Assembly (NCBI GenBank): GCA_023458095.1
Contig: JAEXAS010000026.1
Coordinates: 248,001-312,000, forward strand
Direction of reading: 5' to 3'
From: Actinomycetes bacterium
Lineage (GTDB): Bacteria; Actinomycetota; Actinomycetes; Propionibacteriales; Propionibacteriaceae
DNA: 64,000 nt
The notes beneath the pieces are model-generated. The model was not told where the DNA came from. It saw only the letters and a program-made list of their open reading frames with translations, and ran no database searches. Position numbers and translations under genes: made by a program. Positions 42,716-51,769 of the stretch are shown here, one piece after another. Within the stretch, counting starts at the first letter, position 1. Every line of letters begins with the position of its first letter.

Positions 42716-43420
42716 ATGAAGGTATCTGATGCGACCAGCGCCCACGCCATGCGTGGCGTCCGCCTTCTCATGGAGGCCTATGTCGGCGGCGAACTGCCCC
42801 ACTGGGACGTTTTCGCCTCACAGGCCCGAATCATTCGCCTGGAACCAGGCCAGACGCTCTTCTCCGCCGGAGAGCCGCACCCCTACGTCTATTACATCGA
42901 ACGCGGCCTCATGAAGGCCCAGATGGGAGTGGACGGCGGCCGCCGCCAGGCGACGGTCTTCTTCTCCGAAGAAGGCGAAGTGATGGCCTCAATGCCGTCT
43001 TTGGCGGTGCCCGGCATTCAGCGCGCCTTGTCCCGGGGGCTGCATCCGCGAGTTCCGGCGCTCCAGGCCGCCGCCAGCGGGACCAGCGTCCATACCGTCA
43101 CAGCGCTTGAGCCGTGTGTGTTGATGAAGGGCCCCTTCCGCGTCATCGAGCAACTCGCCTTGCAGCACATCGAGTGGTCGCAGCTGGTGACGGCGCTGGT
43201 CGTGATGTACGCCACCACCTTGCAGATCGATACAGCCTGGTTCCGCGGTACCCCCGAACAGCGCTACCGCGATCTGCTCGCCGAACACCCCGGCCTGATT
43301 GATCGAGTCACCCAACGCGACTTGGCCAACTACCTCAACATCACCAGCGTGGCGCTGAGCCGGATCGCGAAGCGGGTTCGCAGCGAGGAAGTCTCGAAAC
43401 CCCAGCCTGGTCGATCCTGA
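42716..43420 (+). CDS. Crp/Fnr-family transcriptional regulator
   Basis: The 234-aa protein has a cNMP-binding fold (LEPGQTLFSAGEPHPYVYYIERGLMKA) with an unusual insert near residues 98-125. The C-terminal HTH is VTQRDLANYLNITSVALSRIAKRVR, typical of Crp. No Fnr-type N-terminal Cys cluster is present, and the phosphate-binding RxA of cAMP binders is not evident, so the effector is unknown. Confidence 0.85.
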   Translation: MKVSDATSAHAMRGVRLLMEAYVGGELPHWDVFASQARIIRLEPGQTLFSAGEPHPYVYYIERGLMKAQMGVDGGRRQATVFFSEEGEVMASMPSLAVPGIQRALSRGLHPRVPALQAAASGTSVHTVTALEPCVLMKGPFRVIEQLALQHIEWSQLVTALVVMYATTLQIDTAWFRGTPEQRYRDLLAEHPGLIDRVTQRDLANYLNITSVALSRIAKRVRSEEVSKPQPGRS

Positions 43421-43533
43421 CACTGGCCACCGGGCCGGCCCACAGCCGTGCCACAGGCCGGCCCACCAGGCTGGCGCCATGACTCGGCTCCGCCCTGCAA
43501 CCCCCGTCGTAGACCCACCTTGGGGACCCTGAC

Positions 43534-44262
43534 ATGGTGGCCTGTGACCGCTGGGAGTCCGCCGGCATTCCGTGTGAGGTCTACACCGCCGCAGCCGCCG
43601 ATCTGGCCCCGCTGTCGGAACTGGCCCGTGAGCGGGTCGAGGCTGTGTCGCAGACCTGCCGCGCCCTGCGCGAGGCCGGCACCACGGCAGGCCCGCTGGG
43701 CGACGACCTCATCGATGCTGGGCTGGGCGCCACCCGGCTCAGTGGCGGGGTACTGTCCGGGCTCCTTCCCGACGAGGCGCAGCACGCCCACACCTGCGTT
43801 GAGGCCCGCGCTGCGTTGTCAGGCGGAGACTTCGATCTGACGCCGATCGCACTGGCCTGGGCCGCCGATCGCATCGCGGACGAATCGCTGGGCAATCTGG
43901 GGATCGCCTGCTTGATCAACCTCGACGGCAACCGGTCAGTGCGCGGCTGCCCACCTCCGGGCGGGTGGCAGATCGTGCTGGAGGATGGCCAACCCAGCAC
44001 TCGAGCCCACGCCCCCATTCCGCTGTGGTACGGCGGACTGGCCAGCGTCACCCGACCCACCACCGACTCCACGCACCCACCGTCCGGATCCTGGCGGACG
44101 GCGACAGTCGCCGCCCCGAGCTGTGAACGGGCCAAGGCAGCGGCCTTGACCGCCCTCGAACTCGGCGACGCGGCACCGCGCTGGCTCACTCAACGCGGGC
44201 TGGCCGCACGCCTGGTGCACACCGGGGGCATCTGTGTCCAAACCCACGGCTGGGCTGTTTGA
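43534..44262 (+). CDS. ApbE-like protein, degenerate FAD:protein FMN transferase
   Basis: The 242-aa product resembles ApbE: FDLTPIALAWAADRIADE aligns with the DLGGIAKGWAAD block, CLINLDGNRSVRG with the NxGGD block, and the C-terminal CERAKAAALTALELG with the metal-binding region. The expected metal-binding Asp in the last block (D-A-x-A-T-A) is replaced by A-A-A, and the N-terminal Gly-rich start is missing. Activity is therefore doubtful. It sits directly before the photolyase gene, which starts 32 bases after its stop. Confidence 0.65.
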   Translation: MVACDRWESAGIPCEVYTAAAADLAPLSELARERVEAVSQTCRALREAGTTAGPLGDDLIDAGLGATRLSGGVLSGLLPDEAQHAHTCVEARAALSGGDFDLTPIALAWAADRIADESLGNLGIACLINLDGNRSVRGCPPPGGWQIVLEDGQPSTRAHAPIPLWYGGLASVTRPTTDSTHPPSGSWRTATVAAPSCERAKAAALTALELGDAAPRWLTQRGLAARLVHTGGICVQTHGWAV

Positions 44263-44294
44263 GCGAAGGCCGCAGAACCGGCATAGTGACCCCC

Positions 44295-45686
44295 ATGGCC
44301 ACACTGCTGTGGTTCCGCAGGGATTTACGCACCCTCGACCACCCCGCTTTGACTGCTGCCACCCAATCGGAGACGGTGGCGTGCTTCGTCCTCGATCCCA
44401 CCAGGTTCGACCAACTCGGACCGGTGCGATCTGGTTGGCTGGCTGCCAACCTCGTCGCCTTGAACGACTCCCTGTCTGGGCGGCTCTGTCTGCGAATCGG
44501 CGATCCCGCCGCGGTGATCCCAACACTGGCCGCCGAATACGGTGCGACATCGGTTCACGTCAGCGCCGAGACCGAGCCGGCTGGCGCCCACAGCGATGAA
44601 CTCCTTCGCAAGGAGTTGCGCAGCAGGGGCGTGCGGTGGGTGACTTCGGGCAGCCCCTATGCGGTGACTCCCGGACGACTGCTGACGAATCGAGGCACCG
44701 GCTACCAGGTCTTCAGCGGCTACCTGCGCGCGTGGCTGCGGCATGGCTGGCCGGAGCCGGCACCGCTGCCCGCCCTGGAGCAGGTCCAGGGCACGGCATC
44801 CGATGATGCCGTCTGGGCGCGGGTGCGGTCCGCGATCGCCGCCTGCCCGGTCGAGCTTCCCCCCGCCGGGGAGGACGCGGCACACCACCGCTGGCAGGAG
44901 TTCTTGGATCGACTCGGCGACTACTCCCGGGACCGGGATCGCGTGGACTGGGATGGCACCTCCCTGATGTCTGCCCATCTGGCGATCGGAGCGATCCATC
45001 CGCGCAGCCTGCTGGCCGACATCGCCGATCGTCAGGACGCCGGCGCAGATCGCTTCCGCTCCGAACTGGCTTGGCGGGAGTTCTACGCCGATGTTCTGAT
45101 GCGACGCCCCGACTCGCTCACCGCGGACCTGAATCCACTACCGCTGGACTATGACCCGCCCGGCGAGCAGTTCCAAGCCTGGCAGCAGGGACGCACCGGC
45201 TACCCGATCGTCGATGCCGGACAGCGCCAACTCCTCGCGACCGGCCAGATGCCGAACCGGGTACGCATGATCAATGCCAGCTTCCTCACCAAGGATCTGC
45301 ACCTGTGGTGGCGTCACGGCGCCGAGCACTTCGCCCGGCACCTTCTGGACGCCGACACGGCCAGCAACATCCACAACTGGCAATGGGTGGCTGGCACCGG
45401 AACCGACGCAGCGCCCTACTTCCGGATCTTCAACCCCACCTCGCAAGGGGAGAGCTTCGACCCGGTGGGGGCCTACGTGCGCCCCTGGATACCGGAGTTG
45501 TCCCATCTACGGGGGGCAGAGGTTCACCAACCGTGGTCGACGGCGACGGGCTACTCGCAGGGATACCCGCATCGGATTGTGGACCATGCCGTCGAGCGGG
45601 CGGAGTCCTTGGCGCGATATCAGCAGGCCCGCGAGCACCAGCTCAGCGCCGGAAGTACACCTTTCCAGCCTTCAGATGCCCATTGA
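44295..45686 (+). CDS. phr: Deoxyribodipyrimidine photolyase
   Basis: The ATG at 44295 begins MATLLWFRRDLRTLDHPAL, the photolyase-domain start (463 aa). The C-terminal FAD-binding domain has ELAWREFYADVLM, GYPIVDAGQRQLLATGQMPNR, the Trp pair in ASNIHNWQWVAGTGTDAAPYFRIFNP (residues about 355-385) and the closing PWIPEL. It repairs UV cyclobutane dimers with light. Antenna-chromophore type cannot be told. Its stop overlaps the convergent deacetylase gene by 44 bases. Confidence 0.95.
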   Translation: MATLLWFRRDLRTLDHPALTAATQSETVACFVLDPTRFDQLGPVRSGWLAANLVALNDSLSGRLCLRIGDPAAVIPTLAAEYGATSVHVSAETEPAGAHSDELLRKELRSRGVRWVTSGSPYAVTPGRLLTNRGTGYQVFSGYLRAWLRHGWPEPAPLPALEQVQGTASDDAVWARVRSAIAACPVELPPAGEDAAHHRWQEFLDRLGDYSRDRDRVDWDGTSLMSAHLAIGAIHPRSLLADIADRQDAGADRFRSELAWREFYADVLMRRPDSLTADLNPLPLDYDPPGEQFQAWQQGRTGYPIVDAGQRQLLATGQMPNRVRMINASFLTKDLHLWWRHGAEHFARHLLDADTASNIHNWQWVAGTGTDAAPYFRIFNPTSQGESFDPVGAYVRPWIPELSHLRGAEVHQPWSTATGYSQGYPHRIVDHAVERAESLARYQQAREHQLSAGSTPFQPSDAH

Positions 45687-46440
45687 AGAGTTCCTCCACC
45701 GTCACCAGCACATAGCCTTTAGCCTGCAGCCGGCTGATGATTCCCGGTACGGCCGCTCTGGTCGTGGGGTGAATGTCGTGCATCAAGACGATGGAACCAG
45801 GGCGCACCGCTCGCATCACATTGCGGGTCACAGTGGCGGAGTTGCGGTACTTCCAGTCCAAGGTATCGACTGACCACAGCACCGCCGCCGATTGCACCGA
45901 GGTCGCCGCAGCCTTACGCAGGCGAGGGTTGTTCTCACCGTACGGAACCCGGACCAGGTGCGACTTCGTACGCGTGGCTGACCAGATCACCGCTTGCGTG
46001 CGTTTGAGCTCGCGTTTGATCGCCGGAGTGCTCAGCCGGGAGAACATGGCGTGATCCCAGGAGTGATTGCCGATGGCATCGCCGTCGGCCAGCATCCGGC
46101 GCAGCAGGGCAGGGTGCTGCTTGGCCACGCTGCCCAAGACGAAGAAGGTGGCCCGGGCACCCTTCTTCTTCAGGGCATCGAGCACGGCCTTGGTCTGTGG
46201 CACAGGTCCGTCGTCAAAGGTCAGTGCGACGCATTTGACCCGTCGACAATTGACCGGCTTGGTGACCGGCTTGGCACCTGATTTGGCCTCTGGCACCAGC
46301 GGGCTGGCGGCAAGCGCAGCCAGCGGACGAGCGATGCTGGGCGAGGGTGTGACAGGCCGAGCCGGGGTCTGAGCGTAGGCCGAGACGGTCAAAGCCAATG
46401 CGACGACCCCAGCACCGACCAGATTGACTGCCCGTGACAT
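45643..46440 (-). CDS. Secreted polysaccharide deacetylase (NodB/CE4)
   Basis: GGGAGGG precedes the ATG. The 265-aa product has a Sec signal peptide and a NodB domain: motif 1 LTFDDGP (Asp base), motif 2 GNHSWDH (metal His pair), motif 3 VRVPYGENN (R-x-P-Y-G), and motif 5 VLMHDIHP. It would remove acetyl groups from cell-wall or other N-acetylglucosamine polymers. Motif 3 has a P-Y-G where many have P-F-G. The 44-base overlap with phr is convergent. Confidence 0.92.
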   Translation of the reverse strand: MSRAVNLVGAGVVALALTVSAYAQTPARPVTPSPSIARPLAALAASPLVPEAKSGAKPVTKPVNCRRVKCVALTFDDGPVPQTKAVLDALKKKGARATFFVLGSVAKQHPALLRRMLADGDAIGNHSWDHAMFSRLSTPAIKRELKRTQAVIWSATRTKSHLVRVPYGENNPRLRKAAATSVQSAAVLWSVDTLDWKYRNSATVTRNVMRAVRPGSIVLMHDIHPTTRAAVPGIISRLQAKGYVLVTVEELFNGHLKAGKVYFRR

Positions 46441-46505
46441 GAAATGCCCTCCCTTGACATCACGATCCTATGTCGTTTGACGAAGACCTGGACCGCCTTC
46501 AGCAG

Positions 46506-47180
46506 CTAACTACCCGAGGGCCCCGGCACCGGGGTCGGAGTGGTGGATTGGACCGTCGGTTCGGGGGTCACGCTGGGAGCAGCCGAAGACTCGGCAGTGG
46601 TCGGACTGGGCTCGGCGCTGGCGGCAACTGTCGTCGTCGTGGTGGCAGTGGCGATGGGCTGGCTGGTCGGGTTCCCGGCAGTGCCCTGCGTCGAAAGATG
46701 TCCGATGCTGGTGCCGTCAGCCCCGCTGAACGACCGCCCCAGGCCGAGTTCAACCACAGTGATGGAGGCCACGGCGACCACAAAGATCGCTGCGGCACTG
46801 AGCACCATGCGCTCGATCAGTCGGCGCCGGTTCTGCGGGCGGGGTCGGCGAGCCGAGATCGGCGCGGTCTCATCCACAGCGGTCGGCTCGAGCGGCGGCA
46901 CCGCAATGGTCGGCTCAGCCTCGCTGCCTCGACTCCGGCGGATCGCCGCGGCCACGCTTCGGTGGGTGCGATCCAATCCGGCGCTGTACAGCGTCCCCGC
47001 GACGCCACCGATGATGCTGGCCACCGAGGCTCCAATGATGGTTCCCGCGACGCCGAGTTGAGAACCGACGGCCGCCGCGGTCGCTGCCGCCAAGGCACCG
47101 CCGATGATCTGGGGCACCGAGAAGCTCAGTTTGATCGGCTCTGCAGGTTCTTTTGTTGCGGACTGTCTGTTCTGGCCCAA
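46506..47180 (-). CDS. Membrane protein, unknown function
   Basis: The TTG at 47180 with AAGGAG 11 bases upstream gives 224 aa. It has two nearby Ala/Gly-rich helices (residues about 23-65), a basic cytoplasmic stretch (RRPRPQNRRRLI), one membrane helix and a Ser/Thr/Pro-rich tail outside the membrane. No family is recognised. The repetitive, low-complexity tail suggests a surface-exposed stalk. Confidence 0.6.
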   Translation of the reverse strand: MGQNRQSATKEPAEPIKLSFSVPQIIGGALAAATAAAVGSQLGVAGTIIGASVASIIGGVAGTLYSAGLDRTHRSVAAAIRRSRGSEAEPTIAVPPLEPTAVDETAPISARRPRPQNRRRLIERMVLSAAAIFVVAVASITVVELGLGRSFSGADGTSIGHLSTQGTAGNPTSQPIATATTTTTVAASAEPSPTTAESSAAPSVTPEPTVQSTTPTPVPGPSGS

Positions 47181-47292
47181 AGTCAGGTCACTCCTTCAGC
47201 TCAGCCTTCGACAGTACCTGCCGTCCCCAGCAGTCTCGGCGTGCCCGCTGAACACCGTCGAAACGTCGATTGCCCTTGTGGCGGCCGCAGGA

Positions 47293-48480
47293 CTAACGCA
47301 CACCCATCTGGTCGGCGATCACATGAGCGATTTGCCGGGCCGCATTCGGACGGGCGGCGCGGATGCTGGCCTCGGCCGCTTCGGCATAGGCCTGAGGATC
47401 CTCGATCCAGGTGCGCAGAGTATCGACGACCTCGCGGGGGCGCGGCGCCCAAACACCGGCCTTCTGCTCCACCGCGTATTGCACATTGCCGTCTTCCTGC
47501 CCGTCCAGACGCGCATAGATCACCATGGGCAGTCCGCAGATGAAGCCCTCGCTGATCGAACCCGGCCCGGCCTTGGTGACCAGCATGTCGGCGGCCGACA
47601 TGAACGCCGGCATCTCTTTGGTGAAGCCGTACAGATGCACCGGAATGTTCCACTCCACGCGGCTCAGGTCAGCGCGAAGCTCCTCGTTGCGTCCGCAGAT
47701 GACCACCAGGGAGGCATTCAACTTGGCATCGTTGATGGCCTTCACCACGCGCCGCACCGGACCCATACCGTCCCCACCGCTGACCATCAAGATCACCGGG
47801 CGGTCGTTGGCCCAGCCGTGCTCGGCCCGCCACTTCTCCCGATCCGGAATGGGATTGTTGAACGCGTCCGAAACCGGCAGCCCGATCACGCGCAGATTAC
47901 CCTCGGCGATGCCGTACTCAATGGCCTTCTGCCGGGCTTCCTCAGTGGCCACCACCACCAGATCGGCGCGCCGATCGAACCAGAAGGCGTGGGTCGAGAC
48001 CAGATCGGTCACCACGGTGATGTAGGGACGCGGCGCCCGCCGCATCGCCCGCATGATGGTGGAGTTCACCAGCGGATGTACCGACACGATCAGGTCGGCT
48101 GGGTTTTCCCTGAGCAGCCGCCGGGTGGCCCGACGCACATAGGGGTAGGCCATCGTGGAGACAGCCTTGCTGCGTCCGCGCCCGTCGGATGCCTTCCACG
48201 ACAGTCCCCAAGCCTTGGGCACCCGCGAGATCGGCGGATAGAGCTCCGGGGCGAACTTCAGCGGGCTCGGATAGTACTCGCGGAAGAAGTCGACCATGCT
48301 GGTTTCGAACCGGCCCGGAAATTCCAACGACAAAGCCTCAACCAAAGCCTCCGTCGCGGATCGGTGCCCACCTCCGGTATCGGAGAATAGGAACAGCACC
48401 TTCCGTTTCGGGTCCGGCTGTGACCCTTCGCTCATCTCTGACTCCTGTGGAGCTTCGGACGGCTCCGGTTCACTCAGCAT
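47293..48480 (-). CDS. MGDG-synthase-like glycosyltransferase (GT28 type)
   Basis: Two starts are plausible, ATG 48480 (GGAG upstream) and ATG 48435 (AGGAG upstream). The longer gives 395 aa. The N-terminus holds KVLFLFSDTGGGHRSATEALVEAL (G-G-G-H motif), then PADLIVSVHPLVNSTI, VVTDLVSTHAFWF and VIGLPVSDAFNNP. The C-terminal domain has LMVSGGDGMGPV and TKAGPGSISEGFICGLPMV. This is the diacylglycerol/UDP-sugar glycosyltransferase layout of MGDG synthases and processive glycosyltransferases, so a glycolipid product is probable. Confidence 0.85.
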   Translation of the reverse strand: MLSEPEPSEAPQESEMSEGSQPDPKRKVLFLFSDTGGGHRSATEALVEALSLEFPGRFETSMVDFFREYYPSPLKFAPELYPPISRVPKAWGLSWKASDGRGRSKAVSTMAYPYVRRATRRLLRENPADLIVSVHPLVNSTIMRAMRRAPRPYITVVTDLVSTHAFWFDRRADLVVVATEEARQKAIEYGIAEGNLRVIGLPVSDAFNNPIPDREKWRAEHGWANDRPVILMVSGGDGMGPVRRVVKAINDAKLNASLVVICGRNEELRADLSRVEWNIPVHLYGFTKEMPAFMSAADMLVTKAGPGSISEGFICGLPMVIYARLDGQEDGNVQYAVEQKAGVWAPRPREVVDTLRTWIEDPQAYAEAAEASIRAARPNAARQIAHVIADQMGVR

Positions 48481-48523
48481 GGCAGACTCCACAGACTAGG
48501 CACATCGACCGGTCGGCCTTTGG

Positions 48524-49633
48524 TCAGCCGGCGAAGCGAACCTTCGAGGCGAAGGTGGGCAACTCGACATAGGTGCGCCCCGGCGCGATCTTCAACGGGC
48601 TGCCGTCGGCGAGTTTGAAGACGAACGGCTGGTTCACTTCGCCCTTGGTCCAGGTCCCGGAGACGTATTTGCCACCATGGGCGTAGAAGAACTTCCCAGA
48701 AGCGTTGATGATCTTGTAGATCCGCTCGGCGTGCGATCCGCCCTTGGTGACCTTGCCATCGTGGGTGATCCGCCCCTCCAAAGTCTCGGAGAAGATGATC
48801 AGCACGTTGTCGGCGGTCACCCGGGAGCCATCCTTCAACACATGCTTGCCCCAGGGCTGGCTGCGCAGGTAGAGACCTTTTTTCTCATCCCAGGTGTACT
48901 TCATCTCGTAGGTCATCCGCTGCATCCACGGGATCGCAATCGACGCGGCCGGCTGCCCGCTCGTGGTGCTCACCTCGGCATCGTTGGCAGCCCAAGGGAA
49001 GTAGGGCTGTTGCGGCCCATCCTGAAACTCCTTGGTCAGTTTGGCCAGCAGTGGCGGTTGCGCGATGACGCTGCGGAAGCTCGCCACCGAATTGTCATGG
49101 ACGTAGGCATCGCCAGGAACGGTGATATCCACCCACTTGGTCACCAGGTACTTGCTGAAACCAGCCATGTACTTCAGCACCCAGTCGGTGCCACCGGAGC
49201 TTCCGATGATCCCGGTGATCGGTGATAGCAGTGGTGCATCCACCGGGCGCATGGACCGTACCGAGGCTTCTTGCTTGGCGTAGGTGGTGTGGAATACCGG
49301 CACCAGCCGGGTCTCGGATTCGCCGGTGGGGCTGTCGTGATAGGCATCACACTGGACGAAGACGATGTCGGCATCGTTCAGCCCGCGGTTGAGCGGGTCC
49401 TTCTTGGTGGCTGCGGCCTTCACCGCGACCGCAATTCGCTTGGGATCGTCACCGGCAGCCAGCGGCTTGCCGGTCAACGGCCAGCGTGGCGTGGTGTCGA
49501 CACTGGGCGTCGGGGAGGCGGACGGCGCCGGTGTCTGGCTGCCACCCGGGGGCTGTGCACTGCATCCCACAACGGCTGCCCCGGCGATTCCGAGAGTGCC
49601 CACCATGACCGTGCGACGGCTGACCGAATCCAT
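48524..49633 (-). CDS. DUF3048 lipoprotein
   Basis: The ATG at 49633 starts a 369-aa protein with a Tat-like leader (SRRTVMVGTLGIAGAA) and a lipobox (VVGC). After a Pro/Ser linker comes the DUF3048/YerB-like domain: IAVAVKAAATKKDPLNRGLNDADIVFV in part, RPVDAPLLSPITGIIGSSGG, and the C-terminal VFKLADGSPLKIAPGRTYVEL. The family is extracytoplasmic, with no proven activity. Its closeness to a glycolipid synthase may hint at the cell envelope. Confidence 0.88.
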   Translation of the reverse strand: MDSVSRRTVMVGTLGIAGAAVVGCSAQPPGGSQTPAPSASPTPSVDTTPRWPLTGKPLAAGDDPKRIAVAVKAAATKKDPLNRGLNDADIVFVQCDAYHDSPTGESETRLVPVFHTTYAKQEASVRSMRPVDAPLLSPITGIIGSSGGTDWVLKYMAGFSKYLVTKWVDITVPGDAYVHDNSVASFRSVIAQPPLLAKLTKEFQDGPQQPYFPWAANDAEVSTTSGQPAASIAIPWMQRMTYEMKYTWDEKKGLYLRSQPWGKHVLKDGSRVTADNVLIIFSETLEGRITHDGKVTKGGSHAERIYKIINASGKFFYAHGGKYVSGTWTKGEVNQPFVFKLADGSPLKIAPGRTYVELPTFASKVRFAG

Positions 49634-49834
49634 CTTGCGCCCTTCATCCAAGCTCTGCCGCGGTAGTGTCGGCGAGCGAAACCACCCGCAATCCTAGAGC
49701 CCTGCTAAAGCGGACAAAAACCCGCATTGCCACCTGGGTTGTGTGATGAATATCACCTCGGATGCGCGCCAGCCCCTCGCAGAACGCGCCCGGCATGACA
49801 GGATTGAGGCACCAGCCACGAATTCGGAGGATCT

Positions 49835-50521
49835 ATGACCAGCCGAGCCGAACGGCGTGAGATCACGCAGCGCGCGATTCTTGACGCCAGCAGTCGGCTA
49901 CTTGCGGCAGGTGGGCAGGAAGCGCTCACCGTCCGCGGGCTAGCCAGGGAACTCAACCTGGTTCCGTCTGCCCTGTACCGCTATGTCGCCAGCCGCGAGG
50001 AACTGCTCAACATTCTGTTTCACCATGCCTACAACGACATGGCGGATTCGGTCGAGGCGGCGCACGACGCCGTGCCGGCCGAGGACCTTCGCGGACGGTG
50101 GCGAGCCTTCGCCTATGCCCTGCGGACCTGGAGCCTGGAGCATCCTCATGAGTGGGTGCTCATCAATGGCACTCCGCCTCGGGACTACAAGGTGCCGGCC
50201 AGCGAGACGATGACCTCCGGCATTCGCCTGCACATGTTGCTCGTTCGCCTCGGGGCAGATATCGAAGCCTCCGGCCAGATGATCAAGCTGCCGCCGATCC
50301 CGGATACGGTCGACGTGTCCCGCCTGGAGGAGTTCCTTGCGTCGACCGGCAAGACGCTGCGGGTCGAGACCGTGGTGACCGGTGTGGCTGCCTGGCACAT
50401 GTTGTCCGGCATCCTGTTCACCGAGCGTTTCGGCTTCTGGGGCAACGACATGATCGACCCCGCCGACTACTACGACTTGATCGTGGCCAACAGCGAGCGG
50501 CTGATCTTCGGCCCGATCTAA
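49835..50521 (+). CDS. TetR/AcrR-family regulator
   Basis: CGGAGG precedes the ATG (228 aa). The HTH is at residues 10-55 (REITQRAILDASSRLLAA, then LTVRGLARELNLVPSALYRYVASREELL). The C-terminal part is of the WHG/TetR_C_13 type, as in many actinobacterial efflux repressors. It is convergent with the Dabb gene and not next to an obvious target, so its ligand and regulon are unknown. Confidence 0.88.
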   Translation: MTSRAERREITQRAILDASSRLLAAGGQEALTVRGLARELNLVPSALYRYVASREELLNILFHHAYNDMADSVEAAHDAVPAEDLRGRWRAFAYALRTWSLEHPHEWVLINGTPPRDYKVPASETMTSGIRLHMLLVRLGADIEASGQMIKLPPIPDTVDVSRLEEFLASTGKTLRVETVVTGVAAWHMLSGILFTERFGFWGNDMIDPADYYDLIVANSERLIFGPI

Positions 50522-50820
50522 ACCTCGTAGTCGACACACACCCGCTCGGTGCGAACCTGAGTGATGAAATGCCCGACCGCGACGTGGTCTGGGTGAGTGG
50601 CGTAGGCGCGCAGATCCTCGCCGGTAGCGAACTCGGAGTACAGCACCAGGTCGTAGCTGTGCTCGAGGGGCTCGCTGGGTAGCGCGACCTCGAGGGTCAG
50701 CATGCCCGGCACCAGACCTCGCAAAGCGTTGAGACGGTCCGCGGCCAGGGCCAGGTTGGTGGCCTTGTCCGCATCAGCGGCGTGGTCGGCGAAGTTCCAC
50801 ATGACGATGTGTTTGATCAC
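50518..50820 (-). CDS. Dabb-family stress-response A/B barrel protein
   Basis: The GTG at 50820 starts MIKHIVMWNFAD, the Dabb signature. The 100-aa product continues with LRGLVPGMLTLEVA, SYDLVLYSEF and AYATHPDHVAVGHF. Such small ferredoxin-like dimers include plant stress proteins and some polyketide cyclases. Function here is unknown. Its stop overlaps the TetR stop by four bases. Confidence 0.9.
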   Translation of the reverse strand: MIKHIVMWNFADHAADADKATNLALAADRLNALRGLVPGMLTLEVALPSEPLEHSYDLVLYSEFATGEDLRAYATHPDHVAVGHFITQVRTERVCVDYEV

Positions 50821-50915
50821 CCGACCAGCTTAGAAGCGACCGTCGCGGCACCCCGCACCCAGCCGAAGGACGAGAGCCCGATTGGGTTGAGGAGCCGCAT
50901 CACCCCCAGGCGGCC

Positions 50916-51683
50916 TCAGCCGAGCGGCCCCAGGGAGAAGCTGGCCAGCATCTCGTTGGGACGGGTCTGGGTTCCGTGCTGCTGGGTGAATGCGGCCGTG
51001 CCGTCGGTGCCACACAGGCTCAGGATGCGATCCGGGCCGCCGGGATGGCGGTCGATCCAGGACGTGAGGTCGTAGACCTTGCCGTCAATCGCTACCCAGC
51101 AGGACGTGCGCGAGGCATGCTCACGCACCTCGGCCATGGTGTAGCTCTTCGGGGACGCCGCCGGGCTGCTGCTCACCGTAGGGCTGGCGGCAGCAGAAGG
51201 CTGGACGGGGTTGATCTGGTCCGCCCACACTGCGGTGGCACCGGCGTGGCCCACCAGCACGGTCAGCACCACGACGGCGAGCGACAAGGCCACCGCCAAA
51301 CCACCGACCAGCCTCGCGGCGAGCGAAGTGACATCAGCGGCATCAGCTCTGCGTTGAAGCCAGAACCAGATCGCCGAGACCACGAAAGCCACCAGCGCCA
51401 CCGGCACCAGCACATCGGCGAGCTGCTGGTGTTGAGCCGGCAGCCCAACCCGAGCGGCCAAGGCCTCGCCGGATTCCTTGGCCACCACGCCAGCCACAGC
51501 GCCGGCGGCGATGGCAATCATGGTGAGCCAGCCGTACTGCCTGCGCCAGCGCGGCACGAAGTAGATGACGATGAGGGCGATCGCCGAGACGGGCAGCAGG
51601 ATGACCGCGGCATGAACCACCAGGGGATGGACGGGAAGGCCTGCGATCGTGTCGAACAGGCCCGATTCCAGAAGAAGTGCCAT
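50916..51683 (-). CDS. DUF2231 membrane protein fused to a cytochrome b5-like domain
   Basis: The 255-aa protein has four membrane helices (residues about 15-165) starting LPVHPLVVHAAVILLPV, the DUF2231 signature. A Ser/Pro linker follows, then a C-terminal cytochrome b5-like domain with heme motif HPGG (SWIDRHPGGPDRIL) and a later H (TQQHGTQ). The fusion suggests a membrane heme protein that transfers electrons. The electron partner is unknown, though an FprA-type reductase gene is next on the same strand. The linker length varies in such fusions. Confidence 0.85.
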   Translation of the reverse strand: MALLLESGLFDTIAGLPVHPLVVHAAVILLPVSAIALIVIYFVPRWRRQYGWLTMIAIAAGAVAGVVAKESGEALAARVGLPAQHQQLADVLVPVALVAFVVSAIWFWLQRRADAADVTSLAARLVGGLAVALSLAVVVLTVLVGHAGATAVWADQINPVQPSAAASPTVSSSPAASPKSYTMAEVREHASRTSCWVAIDGKVYDLTSWIDRHPGGPDRILSLCGTDGTAAFTQQHGTQTRPNEMLASFSLGPLG

Positions 51684-51769
51684 ATTCCAACGCTAGGTGG
51701 CACCGGCGTCCAACGGTCCGCCTGGGGGCCAAAGTTCCTACCCAGTCCTGTTTGGGGAGCTGCCCCGGA

